A DNA stretch of 64,000 nt, taken from NCBI RefSeq assembly GCF_036850765.1, contig NC_089491.1, positions 183,685,520-183,749,519 of the forward strand. Reading direction: 5' to 3'. Of this stretch, positions 44,746 to 57,329 are shown piece after piece. This stretch comes from Saccopteryx bilineata (taxonomy: Eukaryota > Chordata > Mammalia > Chiroptera > Emballonuridae). Made by a program: the position numbers and the translations under genes. Within the stretch, counting starts at the first letter, position 1, and each line of letters begins with the position of its first letter. The notes under the pieces were generated by a model that worked only from the letters and a program-made list of their open reading frames with translations, was not told where the DNA came from and did not search any database.

Positions 44746-45257
44746 GTACCTTAGCACATTGGTTGTTTAAGGATTTTCTAGTGGAAGAGGAGGCATTTTT
44801 TGGACTTATTTTTAGTTCAGGGGAATTTTGTTTTTATCATTTTGCATTATCTTTAAATATTTGAATAGGTCGTAAACATACACATAGTTCAAAAATATGA
44901 AACAATAATAGAGGGGAAAGTTTTTAAAGTTTTAAGATCTTTCCCCAACTCTGTAATTGCCCAGTTCTTACCTCGCTATAGCCAACCATTTTTATTAGTT
45001 TTTGAATCCTTTCATACGTTAATAATGTAAACACAAAATATATACTTCAGTATTCCCCCAGTTTTTAACAGTGAATGTGCCCCATATTCTACCTACTGTT
45101 CTGGACACTTTTTCCCACTGCATAAAATATTACTTGGTATCTTTCATATCAATATGTATAGCTTTATCATTTTTATTAATGTCTGTAGTGCCCACCAATA
45201 TTTTAATTAATAACATTTCATAAAATTTTTTAGCTTCCCTGAATTTCAGATATCCCT
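44746..45257. other. MON2 intron, possibly old repeat
   Basis: 44800-45230 has the look of a very old interspersed repeat (gtacacatagttcaaaa-like text and ccccagttcttacc-like text), but I cannot assign a family. Confidence 0.35.
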
Positions 45258-45600
45258 TTTTTTTTTCTTTTTTAGAGAGAAAAAGGTCAGACAGGGATAG
45301 ACAGGAAAGGAGAGAGATGAGGAGCGTCGATTATTCATTGTAGCACCTTAGTTGTTCATTGATCGCTTTCTCATGTGCCTTGATGTAGGGGGGGCTCCAG
45401 CTGAGCCAGTGACCCCTTGCTCAAGCCAGCGACCTCTGGGCTTAGGCCAAAGACCATGAGTCATTTCTATGATACTGTGTTCAAGCCGGTGACCCCATAC
45501 TCAAGTTGGTGAGCCCACACTCAACCCACCAACGGCGGGATTTTGAATCTGGCAGCATTCCAGGCCAACTCTCCATCCACTGCACCACCACCTAGTCAGG
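45258..45600 (-). mobile_element. SINE B
   Basis: Reversed SINE B: T-run, agggatagacaggaaagg, then tcattgatcgctttctcatg and accaccacctagtcaggc. The short direct repeat agatat flanks it. Confidence 0.85.
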
Positions 45601-45699
45601 CAAGATATTATCTTAAATAATGTATTTTTTAATATTTTCCTGTAATAAGCCATCAGGCAATCTAGATAGGTTTCAATATAAGCAATTTTTTTCCAGCTT

Positions 45700-46578
45700 T
45701 TTAATTGTGTAAAATACACACAAAATTTATCATCTTAATCGTTATTAAGTATACAGTTCAGTAGCATTAAATATATTAACAGTGTTGTGCAATCATCAGC
45801 ACTGTCCATCTCTGTAATTCCTTTCAGCCTCTATCAGTAGCAAGTCTTTCTGTTTCTGTGATTTTAATTAAGTACTCTGAGTATCTCGTATAAGTTGAAT
45901 CATAGAGTATTTGTGATTGGTTTATTTCCCTTAGCAGGATGTCATCAAGGTTCATCCAGATGGCAGCATATTGCCGAATTTCCTTCCTTTTAAAAAAAAA
46001 ATGTATTGATTTTAGACAGAGAAAGGGAGAGAGACAGGAATATTGATCTGTTCCTATATCTTCCCTCATTGGGGATTGAACTGGCAACCACTACGCTTCA
46101 GAACAGTGGTTTAACCAACTGAGCTATCCGGCCAGGGTGCACAGTTTCTTCCTTTTAAGGCTGACTAATTTTACAGTGTATGTGTGTGTGTGAATCTCTT
46201 CAAGACCTCGCTTTCACTTCTTTTGGGTATATGTATGTAACCATATATATATACCTAGAAGTGGAATTGCTAGATCATATGGTAATTACATGTTTATTTT
46301 TTGAGAAACCACTATATTGTTTTTCCATCACAGCTATACCATGTGGTATTTCCACCAACAGTGAACAAAGGTTCCAGTTTCTCCACATTCTTACAAACAC
46401 TTGTTCCTTTTTGTTTTTTATAGCCATTTTAGTGAGTATGAGGTGGTATCTTGTAGTTTTGATTTGCATTTCTCTGATGATTGGTGATGTGGAGCATCTG
46501 TTAATGTGTTTTATTGGTCTTGTGTATATCTCCTTTGGAGAAATGTCTGTTCAAGTTCTTGCATCTTTGTCTGCACCT
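45700..46578 (-). mobile_element. Old L1 3' part, reverse orientation
   Basis: Reversed L1 ORF2 C-terminal and 3' UTR sequence: tttgggtatatgtatgtaac, then ggaattgctagatcatatgg and ttccaccaacagtgaacaaa. The region 45710-45960 also has the form of an old L1 3' end. A SINE D splits it at 45993-46143. Confidence 0.75.
45993..46143 (-). mobile_element. SINE D with target duplication
   Basis: Reversed SINE D: ttgattttagacagagaaag, then gggattgaactggcaacc and actgagctatccggccaggg. The flanks tttccttccttttaa and tttcttccttttaa match. Confidence 0.88.
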
Positions 46579-47475
46579 CTGTGATCAGAAGCAGTACTCA
46601 GAGCACAGATCCCTGATATTTGGAGGGGAGGGTCCTTTTTGCCCACCTTGCCCTCCTGCATGCTATATGCAGGATTCTCCATGTGCACGGGTACCTCCAC
46701 ATGGCTAGGGGTGAGGCTGGTTAGCCCCTACTGTTAAGAGCTGAAACTGACCAAAATTAACTACTGTCCAGGTCTTCCTCTGGTAGTTGCAAGCCTTCAG
46801 TACCATCCAGAGTTCCATTCATAATAGTAGCATCACACAGATCCTGCCAGTGCAATTATGTTCTAGGTGGGTAGGCAGATTTTTAGTACTTCGTACTATG
46901 CTATTCTGTGGAATCCTCTCTCTGTAATCTTTTGTCAAATGATTACTGGAAAGTTTCACAGAGGACAGCAGGAGCAGACTGTTTAAAACTACTTAGACCA
47001 ATGGTTTTTAAATGTTCTGTGTTTTTTTCTGTTAGCAAAACTGCTTTTACAAACGAAATCTGATATGGATTCCCGACATATAAAACAGATAAAAGCAGAC
47101 CAGCTTTGGCCTAATAATTCCTCCTTAATCAATACCCATCAGCCCCACTTCCCTTTTCTTCTTCTCATTCTCACTCCAAGAAAGCCCCTATTGGGGTGGA
47201 GAAGGGATTATTAACAGGTCACCATTTCCCAGGATATGTACTATGCAGTGAATATTAATGATTAGTGATGTCAAGTAGGTATTGAATGGAAAAAATTTTC
47301 ATAACCAAATTAACTTTGGAAACCCTGAATTAGATAATGTTAAATCTGTTCTTTTACTACAGGCCTTTAATAAATTCATGTGACTTATGAATCTCCAAAA
47401 GGGAAGATAATATATATATACACAACATTTGCCAGACTTACATGACCATGAATATTTTTAAAGAAGTAAGTTTGA
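46579..47475. other. MON2 intron, unassigned
   Basis: 46580-46960 is more GC-rich than its surroundings and may be an old repeat. I cannot name it, and no exon is seen. Confidence 0.4.
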
Positions 47476-47838
47476 GCCTGACCAGGCGGTGGCACAGTGG
47501 ATAGAGAGTCAGCCTGGGATGCTGAGGACCCAGATTTGAATCCTGAGGTGCTGGCTTGAGTGTGGGCTTACTGGGCTTGAGCAGATCATAGACATGATCC
47601 CATAGTCTCTGGCTTGAAGTCCAGGGTCTCTGGCTTGAGCCCAAGGTCACTGGCTTGAGCAAAGGGTCACTGGCTCAGCTGGAGCCCCCTGGTCAAGGCA
47701 CATATGAGAAAGCAATCAATGAACAACTAAAGTGCCGCAACTATGAGTTGATGCTTCTCTTTTCCTGTCTGTCTGTCCCTGTCTGTCTCTCTCTTCCTCT
47801 CTCTCTCTCTCACTAAAAAAGAAAAAAAAAGAAAAAAA
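47476..47838 (+). mobile_element. SINE B
   Basis: Forward SINE B: gcctgaccaggcggtggcac, then atttgaatcctgaggtgctg, a (ctgt)n/(ct)n tract and an A-rich tail. The short flank gtttgag occurs on both sides. Confidence 0.88.
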
Positions 47839-48441
47839 TGTTTGAGGATGCTAGTTTAAGAAATTCATTTCTTTATTCTACAGAAGAAGTTGAGATAATG
47901 AGAAATTGCATGACTTGATTAGGTATACCGAGCACTACCTTATTTCAGAAAGGTTTTTAGGCACTCAGTAAATTGGAGTGAAAAGTAAAATCAAAGCTCC
48001 TTAAGCATAGTATAGTATTCTTTCTTTTATACTACAGCATCCCTAGCTTGAGAGTTGTTCCACAAAGTGTCATATACATAACTGTCTAAAAAAAAATCTA
48101 CCAGCAGGTTTTATTATGTATTATACTCTGAACAATATGCACAGTATTTATAGGAAAATAAAATGCAATATGCAATCTCAGAATATAAGGAAAGTACAAA
48201 CTCATTGGGATATAACACTTTTGCCTCTTCACTAAATATCATTCAGCTTTATTCATTGTTCATGATAGTCCCTCCCCACTACAGTTTAAATCTAATAATG
48301 TAATGTACATCAGAGATTATCAAACAGTATAAGCTATGTGTGATCATTTAAAATAAAATTAATTTTAAGGACATTACAGGGAAAATCATTGAATATTTTT
48401 ATATTTTTTGCACATAGCCGCATAAAAAATTGAACTGTTTT

Positions 48442-48590
48442 CACCCTGGCCAGATAGCTTAGTTGGTTAAAACATTGTCCTGAGCATAGAAGTTGCCAGT
48501 TCGATCCCCTGGTCAGGGAACATACAGGCACAGATCGATGTTCCTATCTCTCTCTCACTTCCTCTCACACTAAAATCAATAAAGTTTAGA
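48442..48590 (+). mobile_element. SINE D with target duplication
   Basis: Forward SINE D: accctggccagatagcttag, B-box-like agttcgatcccctggt and a ctaaaatcaataaagttta tail. The flanks aaaattgaactgtttt and aaaattgaactctttt match at 15 of 16 positions. Confidence 0.9.
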
Positions 48591-48925
48591 AAAATTGAAC
48601 TCTTTTCTAATTGTTCTTGAAATATATTCTAACTTACTTGAGTTAGCTTCCAAGGCCTTCACAAATTGCAGTACCATTTAAAGTGTATTTTATCAAATTT
48701 GTTGGTACTGATGTCTCTGTACACTGACCATATATATTTTTTCTCTCATTCTTTATTAAATATTTCAGGAAATCTTGTAAAGATTTTTAAAAGATTGTGG
48801 AATCTCCATATATTTTGGAATATTTTTCTTTGCATTATATTTAAAGGATTGTGTTTATGTTAATTGGATGATCTCTACTATTTAAAGCTAACCATTTTTG
48901 AGGTTTTATACTTTTTGCATTGCAG

Positions 48926-49089
48926 TTGATGGAAATACCTGGGCACAAGTAATTGCCTTATACCCAACCTTAGTAGAATGCATCACCTGCTCATCTTCAG
49001 AAGTCTGCTCTGCACTTAAAGAGGCACTAGTTCCCTTTAAGGATTTCATGCAGCCACCAGCATCCAAAGTTGAAAATGGAGATTCTTGA
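48926..49089 (+). CDS. MON2: MON2 terminal coding exon and stop
   Basis: The exon follows ctttttgcattgcag and supplies two bases of the split valine codon. It then reads [37 protein letters not shown] and KDFMQPPAS, ending at TGA (49087-49089). The extreme C-terminus here, KVENGDS, differs slightly from the human end I recall (RVQNGES), as expected for an orthologue. The reading frame is intact. The 3' UTR follows directly. Confidence 0.95.
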
Positions 49090-49580
49090 CCAACTACAAT
49101 AAATTTAAAGAAGAAATATATCTAAAGAATATTTGCTCCTCAGCAAGTCTTCTGTGAGAAGACATTTCTTACTACAAATAATTCTTGGCAGCTGTTGTTG
49201 GCCTCCTTTAAACTGTACAAGCTTACATGTCAACAGGCCACTGAATGAGTTTCGGTGCAAGCCTTTAATAAATTGAACTGGTGAGAGAGATGGTTAATAC
49301 TGCAATGTACCTGTTATTATTTCTTCAATTGATTTAAAAGTGAGCTTATGTACAGTTTGTGGTGTATGTGTGTATGATGTACTTTTTTTTAAAAAAAGAA
49401 ATTTCATTCAGTCACATTTATTAGGCTGGTGTTTTTGCTCCCTTTTTCAAGTACAAAAGTATACTAAAATTTTATGCAAGATGGTACTGTAACATTCCAT
49501 ATTATCTATAACCAGCCTTTGTAAACAAAAGGAACTGATATACTTGTGTATATAATAAATGGTACAGTTCTGTATAAAAT
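49090..49580 (+). other. MON2: MON2 3' UTR, proximal part, with AATAAA signals
   Basis: This is unique AT-rich sequence directly after the MON2 stop. AATAAA hexamers lie at 49098-49103, 49267-49272 and 49554-49559. The last is followed by a T-rich and GT-containing stretch, so it is a reasonable proximal cleavage signal. No repeat interrupts the sequence until 51338, so a longer 3' UTR cannot be excluded. The end point given is an inference. Confidence 0.6.
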
Positions 49581-51337
49581 AGTTTCATTTATTATTTAAA
49601 AATTTTAAATATTGATAATGTTGAATGCTTGATGCTGTATTTATTATTAATATAAAATCATCTGCTTACATTTTTATTTATTTGCCTTAAGCGGCAGATA
49701 GGCTCACCATATGATCATGCAGTTAGCTTAATGCTTGTTTTAAATGTAGTTGCTACTGACTATTAACCATCTGACCAGAAAAGTAATGTTAACACAACAG
49801 CAAATATGATAGTTTGTGATTTGCTGATTTTGCAACTTTGAAGTGTAGGTTATTAACTTAATACATTGAGATATATTGTAGCACTAGGACTTCATCATAC
49901 CTCATTTCTTTAAATCTCTTTCCCAGCTTTCACATAAGTTTATCTGTTTTTATATTTGCTGTCTGGATTTTAAAGATTTCATATTTTATATTTCTACTGA
50001 TAGCCTCCACTCCACTAACCACATTTATCACTGGTTTTGAATTATGACCCAGGCACAGTCATTTCAGATTTTCTAAAATTTTGCTTGTAAGGTTTTATTT
50101 CAGTGCTTCATTTGGTCATGTCTTCTCAAGAAGAAAAATAACTATGCTAACCCACAAATATAAAATGTTTGTGTATTCTAGAACAATGAGACGTGTATTT
50201 TTGGAGATAGAGAAGCAATTAGGTGTATAGTAAACTTTCTTTCATGGAGAAAAATGCTACTTTTATTTTACTTTCCAATCCTAGTGAAGAAGAAAAGTGC
50301 TCCTGAGTACATTAACTTAACTATTCCTTTAAGAAACTGACTGACCTAGCTTACTGTATTTTTATTTTGGATTATGCTATTACATTTTTATTCTGAGTTA
50401 AATTTTCATAATTATTTATGTAATGGGTCAAGGACATTTAAAACAATCATAATGGTCTCAGTATTATTTTAGTGTGCTATAAAGCTTTTGATTTTAATAG
50501 AATTTTTAAGTTGCAGCCTCTCCATATTTATAAAACTATGAGATGATACTAGAATTAAGTAATGAATGAGATAAAATGTTGAGGCTATTGTAATTGTATA
50601 ATTATTTAATTTGCAGTGTTATCTGTAAACATGTGATTGGATCCTTTTTTGAGGGGATAGTATTTTTTTACATGAATTAATGAATTTCTACTTTATAATT
50701 TTACATAAAATTAAGGCAAATTATGGCATTGCCTAGATTCAATCTTCAGCATTTTCCTTAAAGAAAGGTATAAAAAATAATTTCTCAAACTCTGGATTTA
50801 GTTTACTTTTCTATATTTGGTTATGTTAAATTGGGGATTACAAAAATTGGCCTATCACTGATAAAGTATTTAAATAGGTAGTGCACCAGTTTAATAATGT
50901 AAAAAATATTGCCAAGAATTTACATGAAGTAAAAATAAATCTATTCTTGAAAAATAACAGATAGTTGCAATTAGTATTATCCTCTAGTAAAAGTTAAATG
51001 AGTCAAAGGTATATACATATATCTATATAAACTGAGTGGTTTTATGAATATTGTATTAGCTTTCAATATCAGGACCATACCCTACAGATCAAAACATAAA
51101 TTTGGTGAATGCGTAAATATCCTATAATAGAGTTGTTTTATAGAAAATTACCACAGATGTGGACAAAAATAGTCTACCAAAAGCATTGCCCGCAGCATAG
51201 TATGGTTAGATTTCTACTTAAAAAAAAAGGTTTGGCATTTTGGCAGATATGCTGATCTTTTGTAAAGTGCCACCATTTAACTCTGCTTAGTATTGTTGGG
51301 TTGTATTTATCTACATTATTAGTGAATGAGTTTTGCC
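49581..51337. other. Downstream of MON2: distal 3' UTR or intergenic
   Basis: About 1.75 kb of repeat-free AT-rich sequence. Lack of repeats leaves room for an extended MON2 3' UTR. No open frame or RNA gene recognised. Confidence 0.5.
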
Positions 51338-51666
51338 TTTTTTTTACAGGGACAGAGAGAGAGTCCGAGAGAGGGATAGATAGGGACAGACAGACAGGAA
51401 CGGAGAGAGATGAGAAGCATCAATCATCAGTTTTTCGTTGCGACACCTTAGTTGTTCATTGATTGCTTTCTCATATGTGCCTTGACTGCAGGCCTTCAGC
51501 AGACTGAGTAACCCCTTGCTCGAGCCAGCGACCTTGGGTCCAAGCTGGTGAGCTTTGCTCAAACCAGATGAGCCCGCGCTCAAGCTGGCGACCTCAGGGT
51601 CTCGAACCTGGGTTCTTCCGCATCCCAGTCCGACGCTCTATCCACTGCTCCACTGCCTGGTCAAGC
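51338..51666 (-). mobile_element. SINE B
   Basis: Reversed SINE B: acagggacagagagagagtc, then gggtctcgaacctgggttct and ctccactgcctggtcaagc. A run of T with gcc(t)n flanks both sides. Confidence 0.88.
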
Positions 51667-52148
51667 GCCTTTTTTTTTTAAGTTACCATTCATAGAATGA
51701 ATGGGAGTTCATAACATAGTGTGTTACCAATTTATATATGATGGGAAAAGTTTTTATAATTCTGAATCACGAATTAAAATTTTTGTTTCCTGGCAAGTAG
51801 ACTAATGCTTTCAATTTGAATGAAAAGTTTTTATAGATTGGGAAAGAAACTTAATGTCTTTGTATCTTAATTTATATAAAACCTAATTCAGAGGAGTTAA
51901 ATATCAATTTTTTACATATCTAGTAATTTTGAATCACTGGCAATGCTGGCTCTTTAAAGGAGCATGGAGTCTGTCCTTTTGTGAATATAAATATTCTTAT
52001 AATCTTGATTAATTGTGAGTAGCGGAGGCACTCTGCCTTTTATTAGACATGTAAACTTTTCAAAGCCTTTGTTTTCTAATCTTTAAGACAGAGATGAAAA
52101 TAAGTTCTCATGAATTTTTTAGAGTTAAAAGTACATAGTTTGAATTTA

Positions 52149-52568
52149 TTTATTTTTTATTTTTTTATTTATTTATTTTTTTTTTCATTTTTCTGAAGCT
52201 GGAAACAGGGAGAGACAGTCAGACAGACTCCCGCATGCGCCCGACCGGGATCCACCCGGCACGCCCACCAGGGGCGACGCTCTGCCCACCAGGGGGCGAT
52301 GCTCTGCCCATCCTGGGCGTCGCCATATTGCGACCAGAGCCACTCTAGCGCCTGAGGCAGAGGCCACAGAGCCATCCCCAGCGCCCGGGCCATCTTTGCT
52401 CCAATGGAGCCTCGGCTGCGGGAGGGGAAGAGAGAGACAGAGAGGAAAGCGCGGTGGAGGGGTGGAGAAGCAAATGGGCGCTTCTCCTATGTGCCCTGGC
52501 CGGGAATCGAACCCGGGTCCTCCGCACGCTAGGCCGACGCTCTACCGCTGAGCCAACCGGCCAGGGCC
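52149..52568 (-). mobile_element. SINE A with target duplication
   Basis: Reversed, young-looking SINE A with a long (ttta)n tail, ctgaagctggaaacaggg, two gcgatgctctgccc-type units, reversed B-box gaatcgaacccgggtcctc and head gagccaaccggccagggc. The perfect direct repeat catagtttgaattta occurs at 52134-52148 and 52569-52583. Confidence 0.95.
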
Positions 52569-52583
52569 CATAGTTTGAATTTA

Positions 52584-53276
52584 GAGTTGGCTTCACGATA
52601 TTCTTAGGGTGTTTGACAAATTTATTACTATATCCTACTTGAGAACTTTGGCTATATTTTTCTCCCTTGTTCTCCATCAGTTTCTTCCTTTCTCTTCACT
52701 TTTCTTTTTAAAAAATTTACAATTATCTTCTTTTTTATACTTTCCCCCAATTTTTCTTTTTCTCTTTACATTCGTCTTTCATTCTCTGCCTCTTCTGGCT
52801 CTTCCTCCAATTTCACCTGTTCGGCTCTTTCTTATTCAAGAGAATCACTGCCAACTGTCTTTCTATTATAAGAGACTCTGTTGCTTTTTTATGCAAAGGT
52901 GAAGTTTCTGTGTCATTTCAAAAGAGCTGAACAAGTTCAAGTAATTTGAGACTAGAGCTCCTACTATCTTTCTGAATCCACAAGATTCAGCAGCAAGGAT
53001 GCTTGCTCACAAAAGGGATTGCTATAATTATGATGAATTCAGCAGCTAAACGTGGAATAATCATGTCTTTTCTGTTATATGGATAGAGAAATCACAGCAC
53101 TTTTCTCAAAAAAGAGTTTAAAATCAGTTTTCATTAGGTTTTTTTCCCCTTTGGTTTGTTTTTTGGTTTTGGAGGCAGATGCTTTGAGTTATTATAGATT
53201 TATGTTATCTAAGTAGAAGGACTTGATGCCACATATTGCCTATGTATTTCAGCTGTTTCTGGTTTTCTGTTACAAA
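52584..53276. other. Intergenic unique sequence
   Basis: A pyrimidine-rich stretch at 52650-52880, otherwise nothing recognised. Confidence 0.5.
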
Positions 53277-53290
53277 GTAGTATTCTTTTT

Positions 53291-53498
53291 TTATAAATAA
53301 ATTTAATTAATTTTAATGGGGTGACATCAATAAATCAGGGTACATACATTCAAAGAAAACGTCCAGGTTATCTTGTCATTCAACTATGTTGCATACCCAT
53401 CACCCAAAGTCAGATTGTCCTCTGTCATCCTCCATCTAGTTTTCTTTGTGCCCTTCCCCCTCCCCCTCTCCCTTCTTCCCTCCCCCCCCCTCACTCCC
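53291..53498 (-). mobile_element. L1 3' end fragment of about 200 bp
   Basis: Reversed L1 3' UTR only: ggggtgacatcaataaatca, then cataccatcaccc-type text and a C-rich tract. It is flanked by agtagtattcttttt (53277-53291 and from 53499), an extreme 5' truncation with its own target duplication. Confidence 0.88.
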
Positions 53499-53511
53499 AG
53501 TAGTATTCTTT

Positions 53512-53912
53512 TTTTTTATTTTTTTTTTAATATTTCTGAAGCTGGAAACAGGGAGAGACAGTCAGACAGACTCCCGCATGCGCCCGACCGGGATCCACCC
53601 GGCACACCCACCATGGGGCGACGCTCTGCCCACCAGGGGGCGATGCTCTGCCCATCCTGGGCGTCACCATGTTGCGACCAGAGCCACTCTAGCGCCTGGG
53701 GCAGAGGCCACAGAGCCATCCCCAGCGCCCGGGCCATCTTTGCTCCAATGGAGCCTTGGCTGCGGGAGGGGAAGAGAGAGACAGAGAGGAAGGCGCGGCG
53801 GAGGGGTGGAGAAGCAAATGGGCGCTTCTCCTGTGTGCCCTGGCCAGGAATCGAACCCGGGTCCTCCGCACGCTAGGCCGATGCTCTACCGCTGAGCCAA
53901 CCGGCCAGGGTG
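53512..53912 (-). mobile_element. SINE A with target duplication
   Basis: Reversed SINE A: ctgaagctggaaacaggg, then ggaatcgaacccgggtcctc and gagccaaccggccaggg. The flank gtagtattctttt (53500-53512 and 53913-53925) is the same sequence used by the preceding L1 fragment. Confidence 0.93.
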
Positions 53913-53925
53913 GTAGTATTCTTTT

Positions 53926-55417
53926 GACCAAAGACCTAGACTCTTACAGTACTTTTCTGCAGGTCTTTCTAGGGTGTTATTTGGTCCGTGTGATTGGTGC
54001 TTATAGTGAAATAGATAGAGGTCAGCTGAAACATTCTTAATTAACCGGTGGAATTGATTCTGGCTCCTCAGACAAAAAAAAAAGTATTGTACTTTTGAAC
54101 TTTGATACCGTTTTCAGTTGCTGCAAATTTACATTGTTTTATTTTAAACTAACATTCAGAAAATAGTGCAAGCAGGAAAGATCTAAACCATGCCATTATT
54201 TGGGACACTACTGCAGTATAACAACTGTTCCTGCTTATGAAGTTTACTAGATATGAGAAAAATTCCAAAGCTATAATAATACAATCTTATTCTTTTTATC
54301 TAGAAAAATAAAATAAAATATTAGGTTTCAGACTCAACTGTGCAAATTGCCTTTGCTTTCTAGCTTTTACTACTTCTGTGTCATAAATTTAACATATAAC
54401 ATACAACTCCTGTCTCGTAAGGTAGTTACCCATATGGTATTTATGTCAGACTGGATATATTTATCTAATTTTGTGAGTTTCTTTTTTAGTTCCAACACAG
54501 TTCTTGAAAGTAATGCTGCTGTTGTTACACTTTCTCCTTGCAATTTTTATGCTGTTGAGATGTTATCAATTACAAATTATAATTATGAAATCTCTTGGCT
54601 TCAAACCCAGATTTTCTTTGTGGCCTAGGATAGATTTTTCACAAAAACTGCATAGTAATAGCTGTGATAGTACAGATCCTTATTTTGCTTTACAGTTACC
54701 ACTTGGCATGACTCTAGGGTTTTACTTAATGTTCTAGCAGTGCTAGTTTTCTCAGTGTAACTTAAAAATCATAACCACTTTGAGAATTTACTTTCAGATA
54801 TGATAAAGGATTCACCTTTTCTTTTGTGTTTGCTTTCTCATCCCCATTAGGTTAAACACATTATTGACACCCTATGTCATTGATTCTGTTTCACAAAGAC
54901 TTTATAAGTAATGATTTAAATATGTTTAGGATGGCTTACATATGCTGTCAGTTTGGGAAAACTTATAAAAATAGAATAAGAAAGGTGTGTTTTTGAGGGC
55001 TTTGTTGAAACTATTAATATAAAATAAAAGAATACACAGAAGGACATTATGAAATATTCTATCAGCAGTTTGGAAAAAAAGCAGATATAGAACTTTGTGT
55101 AAAGATTCTAGGTCAAAAAACATTAAACTTAAAAGGAAATTCTAGGTCAGGTAAAAAACATAATCCTCAAGTGGTTTAGATTCTTATAATCGTTTCTTTT
55201 GTTTTATAAGTATTTCTATTTATTTTTAATTTAGTGAAGCTAATTTTGAGACTGCCTGTCTGTAGCAATACTTGACCATCCCTCCACCTCTCAGAAGAAG
55301 TTTGTTTTAAATATCTTTGAAAACCTGAATTACGTAAAAAATGTATCATACTGAAAAATTCCTACAAAATATTTACAGCAATCAGGTGTAGTTATGACAA
55401 TTTTTCTAATTTCCAAT
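53926..55417. other. Intergenic unique sequence
   Basis: About 1.5 kb without a recognisable gene or repeat. Confidence 0.5.
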
Positions 55418-55563
55418 TGATTTTAGCGAAAAAGGAAGGGAGAGAGAGAGAGAGAGAGACAGGAACATTGACCTGCTCCTGTGTGTGCCTTGACCAGGGA
55501 TCGAACTGGCAACCTCTGCACTTCGGGCAATGCCCTAACCAACCGAATTATCCCACCAGAGCT
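55418..55563 (-). mobile_element. SINE D
   Basis: Reversed SINE D: ttgattttagcgaaaaagga, a (ga)n tract, ggatcgaactggcaacctc and aaccgaattatcccaccaga. The flank (t)tctaattt occurs on both sides. Confidence 0.85.
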
Positions 55564-55574
55564 CTAATTTTAAT

Positions 55575-55795
55575 CATCACTTCTGGAGTACCTATTATGT
55601 ATCAGCTTTACCTACATTATTCCTGTAAGGAATAATAATCCTCACAGGAACCCTGCAAGAAAGTTAATATTATGTTTAGTTTACAGAGGAGGAAGTCAAG
55701 GTTTAAAGGTTGACGTGACGTTCCTAGAATCACACAGCTAAAGTTTGTGAATTAGCATGTCTTGCTTCAAAAGCAGTTCACTACAACATGCTAAT
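55575..55795 (-). mobile_element. MIR, reverse orientation
   Basis: Ancient MIR: ctattatgtatcagctttac, then atcctcacaggaaccctgca, gtttacagaggaggaagtca and cctagaatcacacagctaaa. Confidence 0.75.
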
Positions 55796-56044
55796 TTCAT
55801 GTTTTACAAAAAAGATTCTCACTCCATTAAGATCTATCTTACTAAAATAAAGTGAAAATACCTTTTACACAACTGTTATTTCTATGAATAGGTGTTAAGA
55901 CAAATACACTTGGAACTTCTAATGCTGTGAAGAAAAGATTTGTCTACTGACTCTGACTTCTGGAGCTGTATTGGGTTTTCTCTTATTGGTCCAGGACAGT
56001 TTTAAATAGCATACTGATTTGTTTGTTATGTTATAGCAATAACA

Positions 56045-56275
56045 TGTAGTTAAGATTCCACTCTGGAGCCAGACTTCCTAAGTTCAAATACCGGCTCTGT
56101 TATTTACTAGATGTATGACCTTAAGCAAGTTAATTAACCTGTTTTGGTTTCCTCATGTAAAATGGAGTTAATAGTGTTTAGCTCATAGAGTTCTTTATTA
56201 GGGTTTTGATAAGAAGTGCTATAAAGCACTGTCCCTGGTACATGGTAAGTGCTAGGTGGGTGTTAATATAAATAA
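56045..56275 (+). mobile_element. MIR, forward orientation
   Basis: Near complete MIR: ctctggagccagacttccta, then ccggctctgttatttactag, cagtttcctcatctg-like text and tggtacatggtaagtgctag. Confidence 0.82.
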
Positions 56276-56962
56276 AATACACTGTTGGTTCATATCATTC
56301 AAAGATGGGCAGAAAACCTAAACTTTCTCATAAAGGTACCCGAGGTTTTTTGCCTTTTACTGGGACAAGCACTGCATGTTAAGACTACTATATGCTCATA
56401 AGTGTGTCCTTGCTGTATGTGACAGAAGTCATTAGGAGTGCTCAGGTGCTTGTAGCTAGTTGAGGAAACCACATACATAAAATAATACTAAAATATAAGA
56501 TTGTATATCGTTAAGTACTTGTGTCATTAACATTTGAGCTCCTATCATATGTTAGGAATTGGGTTAGTCTCTGCCCTCGTGGAGTTTACAGTTTTACAGA
56601 GAATAGAAGACCTTAAAGAAGTGTGCAAAATACTGTGGGAGACAAATACAGATTAGTATGGCATTATAAAGCAGAGAAACTGAGCCTCGCCCTCAGTGAT
56701 TCAGGTTTATTAATGCTAGTATTAAGGGAAATCAATAATGAAAAAAAGCTAGTGGTGGTCATAGAACTTATAATGGGCACTGATGATATGGTCGATTTTG
56801 GATGGTTCTAAAGGATATTGAGGTATATTTCAGGTAAAGACAAATTATGTGAGCAAGACATATCTGAAATACGAGATACATTTGGTATGTTGTGTGCAAC
56901 AAGGTTGCCCATGAGAAACTGAGAGGCCCATTCATGAAATTCCTTGCAAGCTAAGGAGAGTA
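56276..56962. other. Intergenic, possible ancient repeat
   Basis: 56530-56780 (ctgccctcgtggagtttaca and following) resembles an old mammalian interspersed repeat of unknown family to me. Confidence 0.4.
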
Positions 56963-57026
56963 CAGTGTGTCCGTAAAGTCATGGTGCACTTTTGACCGGT
57001 CACAGGAAAGCAACAAAAGACGGTAG

Positions 57027-57272
57027 AGCCTGACCTGTGGTGGCGCAGTGGATAAAGCGTCGACCTGGAAATGCTGAGGTCGTGGTTCAAAACCCTGGGC
57101 TTGCCTGGTCAAGGCACATATGGGAGTTGATGCTTCCAGCTCCTCCCCCACTTCTCTCTCTTTGTCTCTCCTCTCTCTCTCTCTCTCTCTCCCTCTCCAC
57201 TCTAAAATAAATAAAAATAAATAAATAAAAATTAAAAAAAAAGAGTAAGGATTTGTTTAAAAAAAAAAAAAA
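57027..57272 (+). mobile_element. SINE C inside mariner copy 3, with target duplication
   Basis: Head agcctgacctgtggtggcgc, then gcttgcctggtcaaggcaca and a (ct)n tract, then two A-rich stretches separated by gagtaaggatttg. The flanks gacggtag and gacgatag match at 7 of 8 positions within the terminal repeat. Confidence 0.9.
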
Positions 57273-57329
57273 GACGATAGAAATGTGAAATCTGCACCAA
57301 ATAAAAGGAAATATCTCCCAGTTTCATAC

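Noticed and set aside
45700..46578. Possible retrovirus-like sequence
   Set aside because: Text such as ggaattgctagatcatatgg is standard old L1 3' sequence; no LTR, primer-binding site or gag/pol motif is seen anywhere in the window.
49898..49904. let-7 seed match TACCTCA downstream of MON2, suggesting feedback from the neighbouring let-7i
   Set aside because: One 7-mer in about 1 kb is expected by chance fairly often, and it is not known whether the 3' UTR reaches this position.
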